Shown here piece after piece: positions 1-10,843 of a stretch of DNA of 64,000 bases; within the stretch, counting starts at the first letter, position 1, and each line of letters opens with the position of its first letter. Both the position numbers and the translations under genes were made by a program. The notes under the pieces were generated by a model. That model was not told the origin of the DNA, ran no database searches, and was given only the letters and a program-made list of their open reading frames with translations. The DNA is taken from positions 111,261,982 to 111,325,981 of the forward strand of contig NC_050097.1 of the NCBI RefSeq assembly GCF_902167145.1, read 5' to 3'. The stretch is from Zea mays (taxonomy: Eukaryota > Streptophyta > Magnoliopsida > Poales > Poaceae).

Positions 1-83
1 GCTTTGGCTAACATGTCATCTTCTCCGTTCTTGTTCCACTCAATGTGCTGTAAGGTGAATCCTTTGAATTGCTTTTCTAGACT

Positions 84-554
84 TCAGACAGTAGTGAGAT
101 ATTGCATGAGTACTGACTCTTTGGTGGAGTAGTATTTTTCGATTTGGCCGGCGACTACCATGGAATCAGCTTTGACTATGCATGTGGTCACTCTGAGGGC
201 TCGCAGCTTGCGAAGGCCTAAGATAATTGCTTCGTATTCAGCAATGTTATTTGTACATTTATCTGAGTCCAGTGCGAAACGAAGACGCGCGACATATCTA
301 TGTTTGAGTCTTGTGGGTGATGTAATGATTGCTGCAGCGCCGGTGCCTGCGTGACACCATGCCCCATCATAGTGGATGGTCCAGAGAGTCTTTGCCTGAA
401 TTTGTTGTGGCTCTAAAGGCCCTGTCCAATCTACTATGAAATCAGCCAAAACTTGGGATTTGATTGCTGTCCTGGGTTCGAAGGTGATGTTGCAACCAGA
501 GAGTTCAGCGGCCCATTTAGCTATCCTAGCTGACGCCTCCGGATTTCTGAATAA
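84..554 (-). pseudogene. Tat-lineage second, archaeal-type RNase H
   Basis: The minus-strand reading includes VLADFIVDWTG, then IHYDGAWCHAGTGAAAII, NNIAEYEAIILGLRKL and VKADSMVVAGQI. The order D (YDGAW), E (AEYEA), D (KADS) is the catalytic pattern of the archaeal/plant-type RNase HI that Tat and Ogre elements carry in addition to the retroviral RNase H. About 120 residues form one open frame. Integrase would follow to the left but is outside the window. This is the least damaged part of the fragment. Confidence 0.8.
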
Positions 555-1028
555 CTATCCAAGACCCCGATCTGAAGTGACTCGTACCTTGTGTGGCTCA
601 AAATAATGTCTTAGCTTGCGCGAAGCCATGATGACGGTGTACGCTCTTGTTTCTAACTCTGTCATTTTGCACTCGGAGGTTGTAAGTACTTCGGAGACAA
701 AATATACTGGGCATTGGTGGGTCTTGCCCTCCCTGCTCCGTTCTTGGACCAAGGCTGTGCTGACTGCGTTGGGTGAAGCTGTGATGTAGAGTAGTAGGGG
801 TAAGACTGGGTCTGGGCTGGTTAATGTTGCTAGATCAGACATATATTATTTCAAAGACTCAAAGGATGTGGCTTGTTCTGGGCCCGAGGTGAAGTCCTTT
901 GCATCGCCCAACGTTTTGAGGAAAGGAAGGCTTCGCTCAGTGGATTGTGAGATGAATTTGTTCAGTGCAGCCAATCTGCCTGTGAGCCATTGTATGTCTT
1001 TTGTTGATTGTTGCGGTGCCATGTTCAT
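555..1028 (-). pseudogene. Tat-lineage gypsy RT connection and first RNase H
   Basis: The minus strand continues from the RT with the connection segment MNMAPQQSTKDIQWLTGR, the usual block after the thumb. The retroviral-type RNase H follows, reading LLLYITASPNAVSTALVQE and later ELETRAYTVIMASRKLRHYF. The two parts are split by a stop at about 843-848. The expected D-E-D-D set is eroded: LYITAS stands where LYxxAS or LYxDAS is usual in gypsy elements. Together with the neighbouring archaeal-type RNase H it supports the Tat assignment. Confidence 0.75.
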
Positions 1029-1896
1029 GATAGCCTGGATTTTGTTGGGGTTGGCTTTGATTCCTCTATGTGATACGAGGTAGCCAAGTATCTGGCCTTG
1101 GCGGACACCAAAAATTCATTTTTCTGGATTCAGCCGGAGTCGGGCTTCACACATGTTTGCGAATGTTTCTGCAAGGTCTGATATGTGGTCTTCTTTGTTT
1201 TTGCTCGCAACAACTATGTCATCAACATATGTGAACACATTGCAGCCCATCTGGTCTTCAAGGATTTTTTGGTAAGGCGGGAGAAAGTTGATCCGACGTT
1301 CTTGAGTCCTTATGGCATTCGCACGAAATCGTATGTGCTGAAGGGTGTGATGAAACTTGTGCTGGCCTTGTCTTCTTCTTTCATATAGATCTGATGATAG
1401 CCCAAGAAGCAATCCAGGAGAGACATGACTTCGCAGTCAGCTACGAAATCAACTATCTTGTCGATTCGTGGTAAAGGAAAATTATCCTTTAGGCAGTCTT
1501 TATTGAGGTTTGTGAAATCGATGCACATTCTCCATTTCCCATTTTTTGTCTGCATCATGATGACATTGGTGAGCTAGGTGGGGTAGGCAATTGGCTTGAT
1601 AATTTCGCTTCTAATAAACGATGCACTTCGGCTTTCGCAGCTTCTGCCTTTTCGTTAGACATTTTTTGCAGTCGCTGTTTCCTTGGGCGCATAGAAGAGT
1701 TGATGCCCAGACTGTGTTTGATGATTGTGCATCTGACCCCGACTAGGTCTAAAGCATACCATGTGAAGATATCCTTGTTGCGGTTAAGGCAGGAGAGAAG
1801 TCTTGCTTCTTCATTTGGCAGGAGGTCTTCATTGATTGAAACTATTTGCTTGGGGGTTGTGGGGTCAAGGGGGGCTGTCTTGGTTCCCTCATTACT
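1029..1896 (-). pseudogene. Tat-lineage gypsy reverse transcriptase
   Basis: RNA-dependent DNA polymerase domain of the retrotransposon polyprotein. Visible motifs are KWRMCIDFTNLNKDC and FPLPRIDKIVD (RT blocks 1-2), LLDCFLGYHQI (block 3, normally with SxxDxxSGYHQI) and the catalytic box YVDDIVVASKN. Coding is split over at least three frames: the finger part at 1310-1558 and the palm with YVDD at 1116-1412 are in different frames. A linker reading FTWYALDLVGV precedes it at about 1740-1800. Frameshifts and in-frame stops make it inactive. The next domain downstream is RNase H at 555-1028. Confidence 0.8.
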
Positions 1897-2292
1897 CTAC
1901 AGTTGTGTGTTAAATTTTTTGTTCTTGGTTGTGCGAGGACGGTTGGTGTCTTTGCATAATGTCGTTAGACAATGCATATTGTGCTGGCCAGGGACGAAGG
2001 CTCTTTCTATGTTCTTGGCTACCTGTTGGTCTCCATATATTGTGATTACACCTTGAGGGCCTAGTATTTTCATGCATAGGTAGAGTTCGTGTATTGCTGC
2101 CTCAAACTTATTGATGGATCCTCGCCCCATTATGGCGTTGTAAGGATAGACCATGTCGACTATGTCGAATGTGACTTGCTCACTTCGCGCATTGGCCGTA
2201 GTGCCGAAAGACAGCGACAACTCTATTTTGCCGATTGGAAAAGTGCCTTTGCCTCCAAAACCGTATAAAGGATTATCTGCAGGCTTGAGTAG
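1897..2292 (-). pseudogene. Tat-lineage gypsy protease region, C-terminal part
   Basis: From 2292 the minus strand reads LLKPADNPLYGFGGKG and continues without a break into VTFDIVDMVYPYNAIMGRG, the region that follows the catalytic site in aspartic proteases of this gypsy group. The hydrophobic YNAIMGRG stretch matches the second half of the fold. The DSG/DTG active site should lie upstream and has been separated by the copia inserted at 2293. The frame closes near 1897, but similar coding (SINEDLLPNEEARLLSCL) continues in another frame into the RT linker, so there is a frameshift. This is a dead fragment. Confidence 0.7.
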
Positions 2293-3556
2293 TGTAAGTC
2301 ACCTAGAGGGGGGTGAATAGGTGAAACCTAAAAATTATAGACTTCAAACACGCACTTAAGCCAGGGTTAGGGTTAGAAATAAATAATAGTGAACTCCTAG
2401 TGCGGAAGATAGTTCTTCTTGCTATGAGTTGCTCAATCAATGTGGATAACTTTGGGAGCAAACTCAAATCAATGTAAGCAAGGGAACTTTAGAAGGAGTG
2501 GAGAGGGAAGAAACAAATCGAGTGATGAAGATCAACACAAATGAACACTGTGATTTGTTTCCCGAGGTTCAGTTTCGATGAACCTACTCCCCGTTGAGGA
2601 AGCCACAAAGGACGGGTCTATTTCAAACCTTTCCCTCTCTCAATCGGTCACTTAGACCGGTCGAGTGCTTCTTCTTAATCACATGGGTCACTAAGACCCA
2701 CAAGGATCACCAATCACCCTCTCTCAAGTCACTTGGAAAGATTAGAGTGAGAAGAAGAAAGCAACCAAGCAACAAGAGCAACAAAATAAACACAAATCAC
2801 CCTCTCTCAAGTCACTAAGCACTTTTGGTTTCTTGACTTGAATTTGGAACTTGGAGAGGATTTGATGCTTTGATTGTGTCTTGGAATCTATTCTTTTGCT
2901 CTAGTATTGAATGAGGAAGTTGGAATGATTGGATGGCTTGAATGGAGGTGGTTGGGGGATATTTATAGCCCCAACCACTATTCCAGTCATTGCTGTCGAT
3001 GGGCACCCCAGGCAGTCCGGTGGTGCACCGGACGCAACACTGTTCACTGTCCGGTGCGTGCCACGTCAGCTGACCATTGAGGTTTAGAGCAGTTGACCGT
3101 TGAAGTCTTCTATCCTCTTGCGGCATCGGACAGTCCGGCGTGTCCTGATGTTGCACACTGACTTCTGACTTCTGCGCTGCAGACTACCCTATAGTCAGCG
3201 TAGTCGCCATTGGGCGAAGTTGACCGTTGCTCCGTTGTCTCACTAGACAGTTCGGTGGCACACCGAACAGTCCGATGAATTTTCATGGACGAGCGCTAAG
3301 AAAACCCGTGAGTGGCTAGTTCACAGAGGTCTCCAGCCTAGGCACCGGACAGTGTCCGTTGCGCCACAGGCTACACCAGCCCTGTTTTGCTCCAACCGAG
3401 TAGAATTCCCCCAAGTCATTTTCTTTGTATGTTTATGTGAACTTTATGTGCCTGAGAAAACATCCACTAGGCAAACTAGTTAGTTCATATGGTTTGTGAT
3501 GGTCGTCAAACACCAAAATCGATAAGAGGAAATGGTTAAGCCCATTTCCCTTTCAA
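2293..3556 (-). repeat. Copia left (3') LTR
   Basis: About 1.26 kb. On the plus strand it starts TGTAAGTCACCTAGAGG and ends just before a run of CCCCC. Read on the minus strand it runs from TTGAAAGGGAAATGGG to CTAGGTGACTTACA. It is homologous over its whole length to 53873-55170. The left flank is Tat-lineage coding DNA. Several repeats of the type GACAGTCCGGTGGTGCACCGG lie at about 3010-3350. No protein is encoded. Confidence 0.85.
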
Positions 3557-4314
3557 CCTCCCCCTTTTTGGTGATTGATGCCAACACAAACCAAAGCAAA
3601 TACAAAGTGTAGAAATGTAACTAGTTTGCATTTTTGCAAATGTGCATAAGTTGCTTTGAAATGAAAACATTTCTAATCATATGTGGTTGTTTTGATATAT
3701 TTAACATTTCGGACCATATTTGCACCACTCAGCTAGTTTTTAAAATCTTTTTAAAAGAGTCTTTTGAAATTCTTTTGCAATTAGCCAATGGTATAAGAAT
3801 ATGATTTCAAAAAGCATTTTCAAGTTTTTGGAAATTCTCCCCCTATTTCAAATGCTTTTCCTTTGGCTAAATAAAAGCTCCCCCTGAAGAAATTCTCCCC
3901 TTAGCTGTCAAGAGGGTTTTTGCAATTTGAATAATATCTCCCCCTTTTTGGAAAAGGTTTTAGAAAATAGAGTGGTGGCGCAGTCCTTTTACTTTGGGCC
4001 TATTACTCTCTCCCCTTTGGCATTAAGCACAAAAAACAAACAGAATTAGAGGCCTCAAATTCCCCCCCCTTTGGAAAAAGGATATGAATGAAAGTTCATG
4101 AATAGGGCAAAGGATAAATGATACCAACAGAGTCGTAGTGGAAGCCTTGCCTTTGCCGATTTCTTCATTTCCCTTTCAATCTAGGACTAATCATGGAAAT
4201 ACTCTTGGAAACACATTAGTCTTAGCTTTGGCACAATAAGAATAAGAAATATGCATTTGTACCAAATGAAAGAGACATGATCAAAGGTATAAAATGAGCA
4301 ATGTGTGCAAGATT
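3557..4314 (-). other. Copia 3' UTR with PPT and extra purine runs
   Basis: Non-coding stretch between the pol stop (4315-4317) and the left LTR. The polypurine tract next to the LTR reads AAAAAGGGGGAGG on the minus strand (about 3557-3569). At least five more A/G runs with four or more G occur at about 3836, 3880, 3897, 3940 and 4060. A second copy of the region lies at 55171-55963. Confidence 0.75.
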
Positions 4315-4953
4315 TCATTCAAAGTTTCGAGAATCTAAGATGTTTAGTTCATTCCTAATCTTGCTTCAGGGGCTTGGTGAAGATATCAGCTAGTTGGTTG
4401 TGGGTGCTAACATAAGCAATTTCGATATCCCCCTTTTGTTGGTGATCTCTCAAAAAGTGATAATGGATGTTTATGTGATTAGTGCGGCTGTGTTCAACGG
4501 GATTATCCACCATGCAGATTGCACTCTCATTATCACATAGGAGAGGGACTTTGCTCAACTTGTAGCCATAGTCCCTAAGGGTTTGCCTCATCCAGAGTAA
4601 TTGTGCACAACAATATCCTGCAGCAATATACTCAGCCTTGGCAGTGGATAGAGCTACTGAGTTTTGTTTCTTTGAAGCCCAAGACACCAGGGATCTCCCT
4701 AGAAACTGATAAGTCACTGATGTGCTCTTCCTATCAATTTTACATCCAGTATAATCGGCATCGGAATACCCAATTAGATCAAAGGTAGATCCCTTGGGGT
4801 ACCAAGCCCAAACTTAGGAGTGTAAACTAAATATCTCATGATTCTTTTCACGGCCCTAAACTGAACTTCCATAGGATTTGCCTGGAACCTTGCACACATG
4901 CATACAGAAAGCATAGTATCCGGTCGTGAAGCACATAAATAGAGTAAAGATTA
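4315..4953 (-). pseudogene. Copia RT end and RNase H
   Basis: The minus strand encodes the copia RNase H: SLVSWASKKQNSVALSTAKAEY, LCDNESAI, NPVEHSRTNHI and QLADIFTKPL, all diagnostic Ty1/copia motifs. After KPL the frame shifts, apparently through a small deletion, and the terminal RNELNILDSRNFE is read in another frame before a stop at 4315-4317. Upstream, between about 4790 and 4953, the RT thumb is also frameshifted. The domain is cut off from the RT catalytic part by the Ji-like solo LTR at 4954-5610. Confidence 0.85.
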
Positions 4954-5610
4954 TGTTGGGGGCCTTCTTCTTTCAAAGGTCCTAAAAAACATAATTAACC
5001 ATTTGTTTTCAGCATAAGCTATTACATGAAGCTTCATCTTCAAGACATAAGCCTCTTATGACGAAGACACACAAGATGAAGACATATCCAAAGATGATAA
5101 GAGTAAACACCGAAGCTAGCACCAGACGAAAAAGCTTTGGCTCGCAACGAAGCAGAGGAATAATGATGATGACCGAAGGAGGAAAAGACCACTTAGTCCT
5201 TTATAACTTGTAAACATTGAGGACTCAAATGTACTTTTCCTCGGGTTGCGTCCCATGCCTATAAATAGATGAACAGTAGCACTGTACTGTTCACGCTGGA
5301 TTGTATTCATTCTCTCGCATCCTCGCCTTCGAGCAAGCCGAAGGTATCTATGTAGTATTGATATTGTTGATATTTATATATATTTTATAGAATGCAAGAA
5401 TAAATAAATCATTATGATATAATTATAATATCCATCCTTATGTATTCTCATCTATGTATTAATATGATGAAGGTAAGTCCTTCTTGACCTTCGTCTCGAC
5501 AAGCATTATACCCTCAGGGAGATAATGCTTCGAAGGACGAAGGTCCTTAATGATTAATGTTCGTGTTGCATTGTTCTTGATTCACAACATTTAAGAACAA
5601 GTTACCAACA
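4954..5610 (+). mobile_element. Solo LTR of a Ji-like Ty1/copia element
   Basis: A 657-bp insertion bounded by TGTTGGGGGCC on the left and TTACCAACA on the right, giving TG...CA ends with an inverted TGTTGG/CCAACA. The flanks are GATTA (4949-4953) and GATTC (5611-5615), a TSD with one mismatch. Removing the insert rejoins the copia RT. A TATA box TATAAATA at 5260-5267 gives plus orientation. The GGGGGCCTTC start and the CGAAG-rich body resemble Ji/Opie LTRs; the exact family is a judgement. No internal domain or second LTR is present. Confidence 0.8.
5260..5267 (+). promoter_or_regulatory. TATA box of the Ji-like solo LTR
   Basis: TATAAATA near the middle of the LTR, the normal U3/R position. 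It points toward the copia pol on the plus strand, antisense to the host copia. Confidence 0.6.
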
Positions 5611-5615
5611 GATTC

Positions 5616-6516
5616 TATCATCGATCAGTATACCTTTTGATCTACAGATTTACCTCCTATGTTGAGGTCGAGATGCCCATTTGTTCCCATGTGAGTCTTG
5701 ATGGGTTTGGCATCCTTCATTCCAAATTTCTTGAGTATATCTTGGATGTACTTAGTTTGGCAGATGAAGGTGCCCTCTTGGAGTTGCTTGATTTGGAATC
5801 CAAGAAAATACTTCAACTCCCCCATCATAAACATCTCGAATTTCTATATCATAATCTTACTAAACTCTTCACAAGATGACTTGTTAGTAGATCCAAATAT
5901 ACTATCATCAGCATAAATTTGGCATATAAACAAGTCTTTAGCAATTGTTTTAGTGAAGAGAGTAGGGCCAACTTTTCCAACTTTGAAGCCATTAGTGATA
6001 AGAAAGTCTCTCAGGCATTAATACCATGCTCTTGGGGCTTGTTTGAGCCCATAAAGCACCTTTGAGAACTTATAAACATGTATAGGATACTCACTATCTT
6101 CGAAGCCGGGAGGTTGCTCAACATACACTTCTTCCTTGATAGGGCCATTGAGGAAGACACTTTTCACGTCCATTTGATACAACTTAAAGCCATGGTAAGT
6201 AGCATAGGCAAGTAATATACGGATTGACCCAAGCCTAGCTACGGGTGCATAGGTTTCATCAAAATCCAAACCTTCGACTTGTGAATATCCTTTGGCAACA
6301 AGTCAGGCTTTGTTTCTAGTCACCACACCATGCTCATCTTGTTTGTTGTGGAATACCCATTTGGTACCTACAACATTTTGGTTGGGACATAGAACTAAAT
6401 GCCATACCTCATTCCTTATGAAGTTGTTGAGCTCCTCTTGCATTGCCACCATCCAGTCCGGATCTCCTAGTGCATCCTCTATCCTGTATGTCTCAATAGA
6501 AGACACAAAAGAGTAA
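5616..6516 (-). pseudogene. Copia reverse transcriptase, catalytic part
   Basis: Typical Ty1/copia RT read on the minus strand: EDALGDPDWMVAMQEEL and VVGTKWVFHNKQDEHG at the start, [41 protein letters not shown] and [12 protein letters not shown] in the middle, then QIYADDSIFGST with the catalytic YADD at 5904-5915, and MGELKYFLGFQIKQ after it. At least two stops or frameshifts separate these blocks, one after RNKA near 6303 and one after RAWY near 6018, so no functional enzyme is made. The right-hand neighbour is the acidic linker to integrase. Confidence 0.85.
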
Positions 6517-7796
6517 TGTTCACAGAAATGAGCAACTCGAGATCGAGTGGTTACCCCCTTGTGGATGTCACCAAGAATGGAGTTAACAGGTTGATATCTT
6601 TGAATTGCTTGGTGGACTCTTGGGTGCGGTGGTCTTTGATCTTGAATCTCTTGATCATCTTCCTTGTCTTGATCATCTTCATCTCCCCTTGATCAATGTC
6701 CTCCTCTTGAGGTGGCTCATCATCTTGATCTTCATACTCTTCTTCTTGAGCCATTTCCTCATATTGAGTTGGTGGAGGTGCTTGTATGGAAGATGATGGT
6801 TGATCTTGTCCTTGTGAAGGCTCTTCGGATTCTTTTGGACACACAACCCCAATGGATATGTTCCTTAGTGCGACGCATGGAGCCTCTTCATCATCTAATT
6901 CATCAAGATCAACTTGCTCCACTTAGGAGCCATTAGTCTCATCAAACACAATGTCACAAGAAACTTCAACTAATCCAGTGGACTTGTTGAAGACTCTATA
7001 TGCCCTTGTGTTCGAGTCATAATCAAGTAAAAAGCCTTCTACCGCTTTAGGAGCAAATTTAGAGTTTCTACTTCTTTTGACAAGAATAAAACATTTGCTC
7101 CCAAAAACTCTAAAATAAGAAACATTGGGCTTGTTACTAGTGAGTAGTTCATATGATGTTTTCTTGAGGATTCGGTGTAGGTTGAGACGGTTGATGGAGT
7201 AGCAAGCGATGTTAATCACTTTTGCCCAAACCGATCCAATGTCTTGTACTCATCAAGCATGGTCCTTGCCATATCCAAGAGAGTTCTATTCTTTCTCTCC
7301 ACAACACCATTTTGTTGAGGTGTGTAGGGAGAAGAGAACTGTTGCTTGATGCCCTCCTCCTCAAGAAATCCTTCAATTTGAGAGTTCTTGAACTCCGTTC
7401 CATTATCGCTTCTAATCTTTTTGATTCTCAATCCGAACTCATTTTGAGCCCATCTCAAGAATCTATTTAAGGTCTCTTGTGTTTGAGATTTTTCATGCAA
7501 AAGAACACCCAAGTGAAGCGACAATAATCATCCACAATAACAAGATAATACTTACTCTTGCCGATGCTTATGTAAGCGATCGGGCCGAATAGATCCATGT
7601 GGAGTAGCTCAAGCGGCCTCTCGGTCATTATGATGTTCTTGTGTGGATGATGAACTCCAACCTGCTTCCCTGCTTGACATGCGCTACAAATCTTGTCTTT
7701 CTCAAAATGAACATTTGTTAGTCCTAAAATGTGCTCCCCCTTTAGAAGCTTGTGAAGATTCTTCATCCCAACATGAGCAAGTCGGCAATGCCAGAG
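6517..7796 (-). pseudogene. Copia integrase and acidic linker
   Basis: The minus strand encodes the zinc-binding pre-integrase block (ICSACQAGKQ), the first catalytic aspartate region (LLHMDLFGPI), then KIRSDNGTEFKN with the second aspartate and QQNGVVERKNRTLLDMART with the glutamate. The C-terminal copia block SKCFILVKRSRNSKF follows. Downstream is a long Glu/Asp-rich linker (EEEYEDQDDEPPQEEDI) typical of Opie-type pol before the RT. Two frameshifts break the reading, one near 7500 and one near 7215. The family enzyme inserts element cDNA into the genome; this copy cannot. Confidence 0.85.
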
Positions 7797-8699
7797 CTAG
7801 CCGATATTAGTCTTAGCAATTAAGCAAGTGTCTAGTTCAACATTGTTATCAATGAAATCAACTAAATATAACTGACCATCTAACACTCCCTTAAAAGCTA
7901 TTGAATCATCACTTCTTCTAAAGACGGTAACACCAACATCAGTAAAAAGACAGTTATAGCCCATTTTGCATAATTGAGAAACTGAAAGCAAGTTGTAATC
8001 TAAAGAATCTACAAAAAATATTAGAAATTGAATGGTCAGGAGATATAGCAATTTTACCCAAACCTTTGACCGAACCTTGATTTCCATCCCCAAATGTAAT
8101 CGCTCTTTGGGGATCGTCATTTTTCTCATATGAGGAGAACATCCTTTTCTCCCCTATCATGTGGTTTGTGCACCCGCTATTATCCAACCTGTCCCACCGG
8201 ATGCATAAACCAACAAAATAAATTTAGGCCTTGTTCTTAGGTACCCAAACGGTCTTGGGTCCTTTCACATTAGAGACAAGCACCTTGGGTACCCAAACAC
8301 AAGTTTTTAGACTCTTGTGTTTGCCCCCAACATATTTGGTAACTACCTTGCCTGATTTGTTAGTAAGCACATATGATGCATCAAAAGTCTTAAATGAAAT
8401 GCTATGTTCATTGGATGCATCAACCGTCTTTTTCTTAGGCATTTTGATATGAGTTGTATGCCTAGAGCTAGAAGCCTCATTACTATACATATAAGCATGT
8501 GAGAAATAATATGAGATTTTCTAGCATGAATTCTTCTAATTCTGTGCTCAAGATAGTTCTCAGGGTATAAAATGTAACCTTCCCTATCCTAAACCATGGG
8601 AGCCTTGCCCTTTACAAAATTAGAAAGCTTGTTTTTAGGGGCATTAAGCTTGATGTTGCTTTGGCTCCCTTGTTGGAAGCTAATGCCATCCTTAATGCT
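7797..8699 (-). pseudogene. Copia gag end, protease and pre-integrase region
   Basis: The minus strand first reads SIKDGISFQQG and KLSNFVKGKAPM, the C-terminal end of Opie-type gag resumed after the E2 insertion; a stop follows KAPMV. The next recognisable parts are KMPKKKTVDASNEHS, KTVWVPKNKA and the protease region SGCTNHMIGEKRMFSS. At the catalytic triad the copy reads L-D-N-S-G, so the aspartate directly before SG has become Asn. QLCKMGYNCLFTDVGV and GVLDGQLYLVDF belong to the pre-integrase block. Several frames are used, so this is a broken gene. Confidence 0.75.
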
Positions 8700-8751
8700 G
8701 GGGCTATGGTAGAACCGCCCGAATTATTTCAGCTTAAGTGCCCAAGTCACG

Positions 8752-9356
8752 TGATACACCCAGCCCAGGTGGGGTTGGCCGAGGCCCAACAAATTAGGGT
8801 TGCCCGGAGCCCAACAGTTCATTAAGCACACCCAACTCAGGGAAAGGCCCAATCGCCCCAAAAGACTAGTCCAGTGGGGGAAGGGTGGCTCTCCTTTTAA
8901 AGTGGCTTCCTCCTCCCAAGTTAAGCGAGGTGGAATAATTCTGAGGCTCACACGGTCGTCGTCCGACTACAATTGGGCCAACTGGGCCAATTGCGTCTTT
9001 GCCAACGGGTAATAGTGGAGGATGTCCTCATCATTCCCACCTTCTTAAAATGGGCCCTACCTTTGATACCAGATGATACACCCAGCCCAGGTGGGGTTGG
9101 CCGAGGCCCAACAAATTAGGGTTGCCCGGAGCCCAACAGTTCATTAAGCACACCCAACTCAGGGAAAGGCCCAATCGCCCCAAAAGACTAGTCCAATGGG
9201 GGAAGGGTGGCTCTCCCTTTTAAAGTGGCTTCCTCCTCCCAAGTTAAGTGAGGTGGGATAATTCTGAGGCTCACACGGTCGTCGTCCGACTACAATTGGG
9301 CCAACTGGGCCAATTGCGTCTTTGCCAACGGGTAATAGTGGAGGATGTCCTCATCA
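8752..9356 (-). mobile_element. TRIM: miniature LTR retrotransposon with a 40-bp interior
   Basis: Two nearly identical direct repeats, 8752-9033 (282 bp) and 9074-9356 (283 bp), each TGATACACCC...CCTCATCA, flank only 40 bp. On the minus strand those 40 bp read TC, then TGGTATCAAAGG (PBS matching initiator Met tRNA), a short spacer, then AGAAGGTGGGAA (PPT) directly before the next LTR. The TSD is an exact TCACG at 8747-8751 and 9357-9361, and the empty site is seen in the other E2 LTR near 47230. I count three substitutions and one 1-base indel between the LTRs. A CAATTGG/CCAATTG stem with a 10-nt loop lies at 8970-8993 and in the second LTR. No ORF is possible; it must be moved by proteins of another element. 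Confidence 0.92.
9034..9073 (-). other. TRIM internal domain: PBS and PPT only
   Basis: These 40 bp contain the whole set of cis signals needed for reverse transcription. The PBS TGGTATCAAAGG is at about 9060-9071 and the purine tract AGAAGGTGGGAA at 9034-9045, both on the minus strand. Nothing else fits. Confidence 0.85.
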
Positions 9357-10720
9357 TCACGCCTTAGAGGCTGCAACACACTTTGGAATAACACGTTAGT
9401 CCCTTAGATCTAGTCTGATAAAGCCACTACCCAGGATCAAATACCACTAACTCACTCGATGGTGAGTCACAGAGAAAATACAATAAAGCAGGAAACCTCA
9501 AATTAAAGTACTGGGGTTATTACATGAATTGGAGTTTTCAAGTAAACTGAAACAAGTTCATAATTTAAATTGCAACGAATAGTCGATAACGTCGAATGAT
9601 GAGGAATAGGGCTAGGCCTAGCCCACTACTCCTCCTGCTCCTCCCTTCCTGGAGTAGCATCCCACTCGACCATCCAACCCGGTGGCAGGGTGGTAGGCCA
9701 AGTCACACCATCAACCATATCCTGAAGCGTACTTACAAAAATTATGCCACAAGCAAGGCTAAGTATACTAATACTTAGCTAGACTTACCCGATGTGAGGA
9801 ATCTACTCCTCTACCTCTAGACCATGCAGTTGTTTGGCTGAGGGGTTTGGTTTGTCAAAAGCACTAGCTGAGTCTAAAATCAATTTTAGCTTTTCCAATT
9901 CTAGTATCATTAATTTTAGCTAAGTTTGCTCCTTCTAAAGCATACACGGTAGCAATCATTTAGTACAATAAACATGTTGTCTCAAATCAACCTTATTTCA
10001 CTTTTTACTCAATGCAGTACAAGGGGTCAAGTAGTCTCATTAGCTGCGAGAAGCAGACGATTTGAATCGAATTTTTAAACCTTGCAAGGTAAACCTAAAC
10101 ACACGACATGTAGGGGCACTCCATCCCCACACATATCAACCGTCCCCATCAATTCCCCGTTCGCGGCCAGGGCTCACCGCCTTGGCATACAATGCTCCAC
10201 TGACCCTGGCTGCCACCGTGCAGTGACCGCACTTGTACCCACCATAGCTAGCATGGGAGACCCAGTCTCAGGACAAGTGAGGGGGAAAGTCCGTGCCCGG
10301 CTTCACTCAGGTACTAGGTTTACTGGTTACCATATTTCCTGACATGTGTTTAGTACGTTCAAACGCTTGACTCAGGTATCCACACATTAATCCTTAGTTC
10401 CTTTTTCCCGTCTCATGGACAAGGCATCCACCCTGGATCCAAGTCCATAGATCATCATAGATCCCGTTATCAAGATGAATACAATCAATTCCTGACCTCG
10501 CACGAGTGCTAGAAAAATCACTCGACTTCTACCGAGATCCTAATTAGCAAAGCAGCTACTCGACCTAGCATACTAGTATCCATCTCAAAAAGGAATCCTG
10601 AGTTCATGCAACTAAGGGTTTCAAGCAACTCCTACACTTAAGTGCACATCACAAGCCTACAAACATTAAGTGTAGTAAAGTAGCATATATAAACTGGTTA
10701 TGCATAAAACCGGGGTTTGC

Positions 10721-10843
10721 CTTCAAATGCTGGGGCTGCGAGGAGATCTTCTGTGGCAGGCTCGGGAGCTGGCTCCTGATCTTCCTCGTGGATAGCTCCT
10801 TGCTCGGGAATGAGCACGTACTCTCCGTCAGCGAGGTTGCAAT
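10721..10843 (-). other. Predicted leader exon 2 in the E2 3' LTR
   Basis: 123 nt between a 3' splice-like CATTAG and a GC-type donor GAAG|GCAAAC, at the same place as in the other four copies of this LTR family. This copy sits in a 3' LTR and is not expected to be used. Confidence 0.5.

Larger units (their letters stand above)
1..2292 (-). mobile_element. Ty3/gypsy element, Tat lineage, partial (outermost host of the nest)
   Basis: A minus-strand pol region runs off the left edge of the window. On the right it stops abruptly at 2292, where a copia LTR begins in the middle of the protease-coding region. Domain order on the minus strand is protease tail, linker, reverse transcriptase, RNase H, then a second RNase H of the archaeal type. 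The paired RNase H domains are the established hallmark of the Tat/Ogre/Retand lineage. Integrase should lie left of the window; gag and the protease active site should lie on the far side of the copia tandem and E6. No LTR of this element is visible. Confidence 0.8.

Noticed and set aside
10082..10342. Plus-strand frame of about 86 codons repeated in five LTR copies (also 22528, 31630, 47958)
   Set aside because: It is antisense to the element promoter and begins at TTG; repetition follows from LTR homology.
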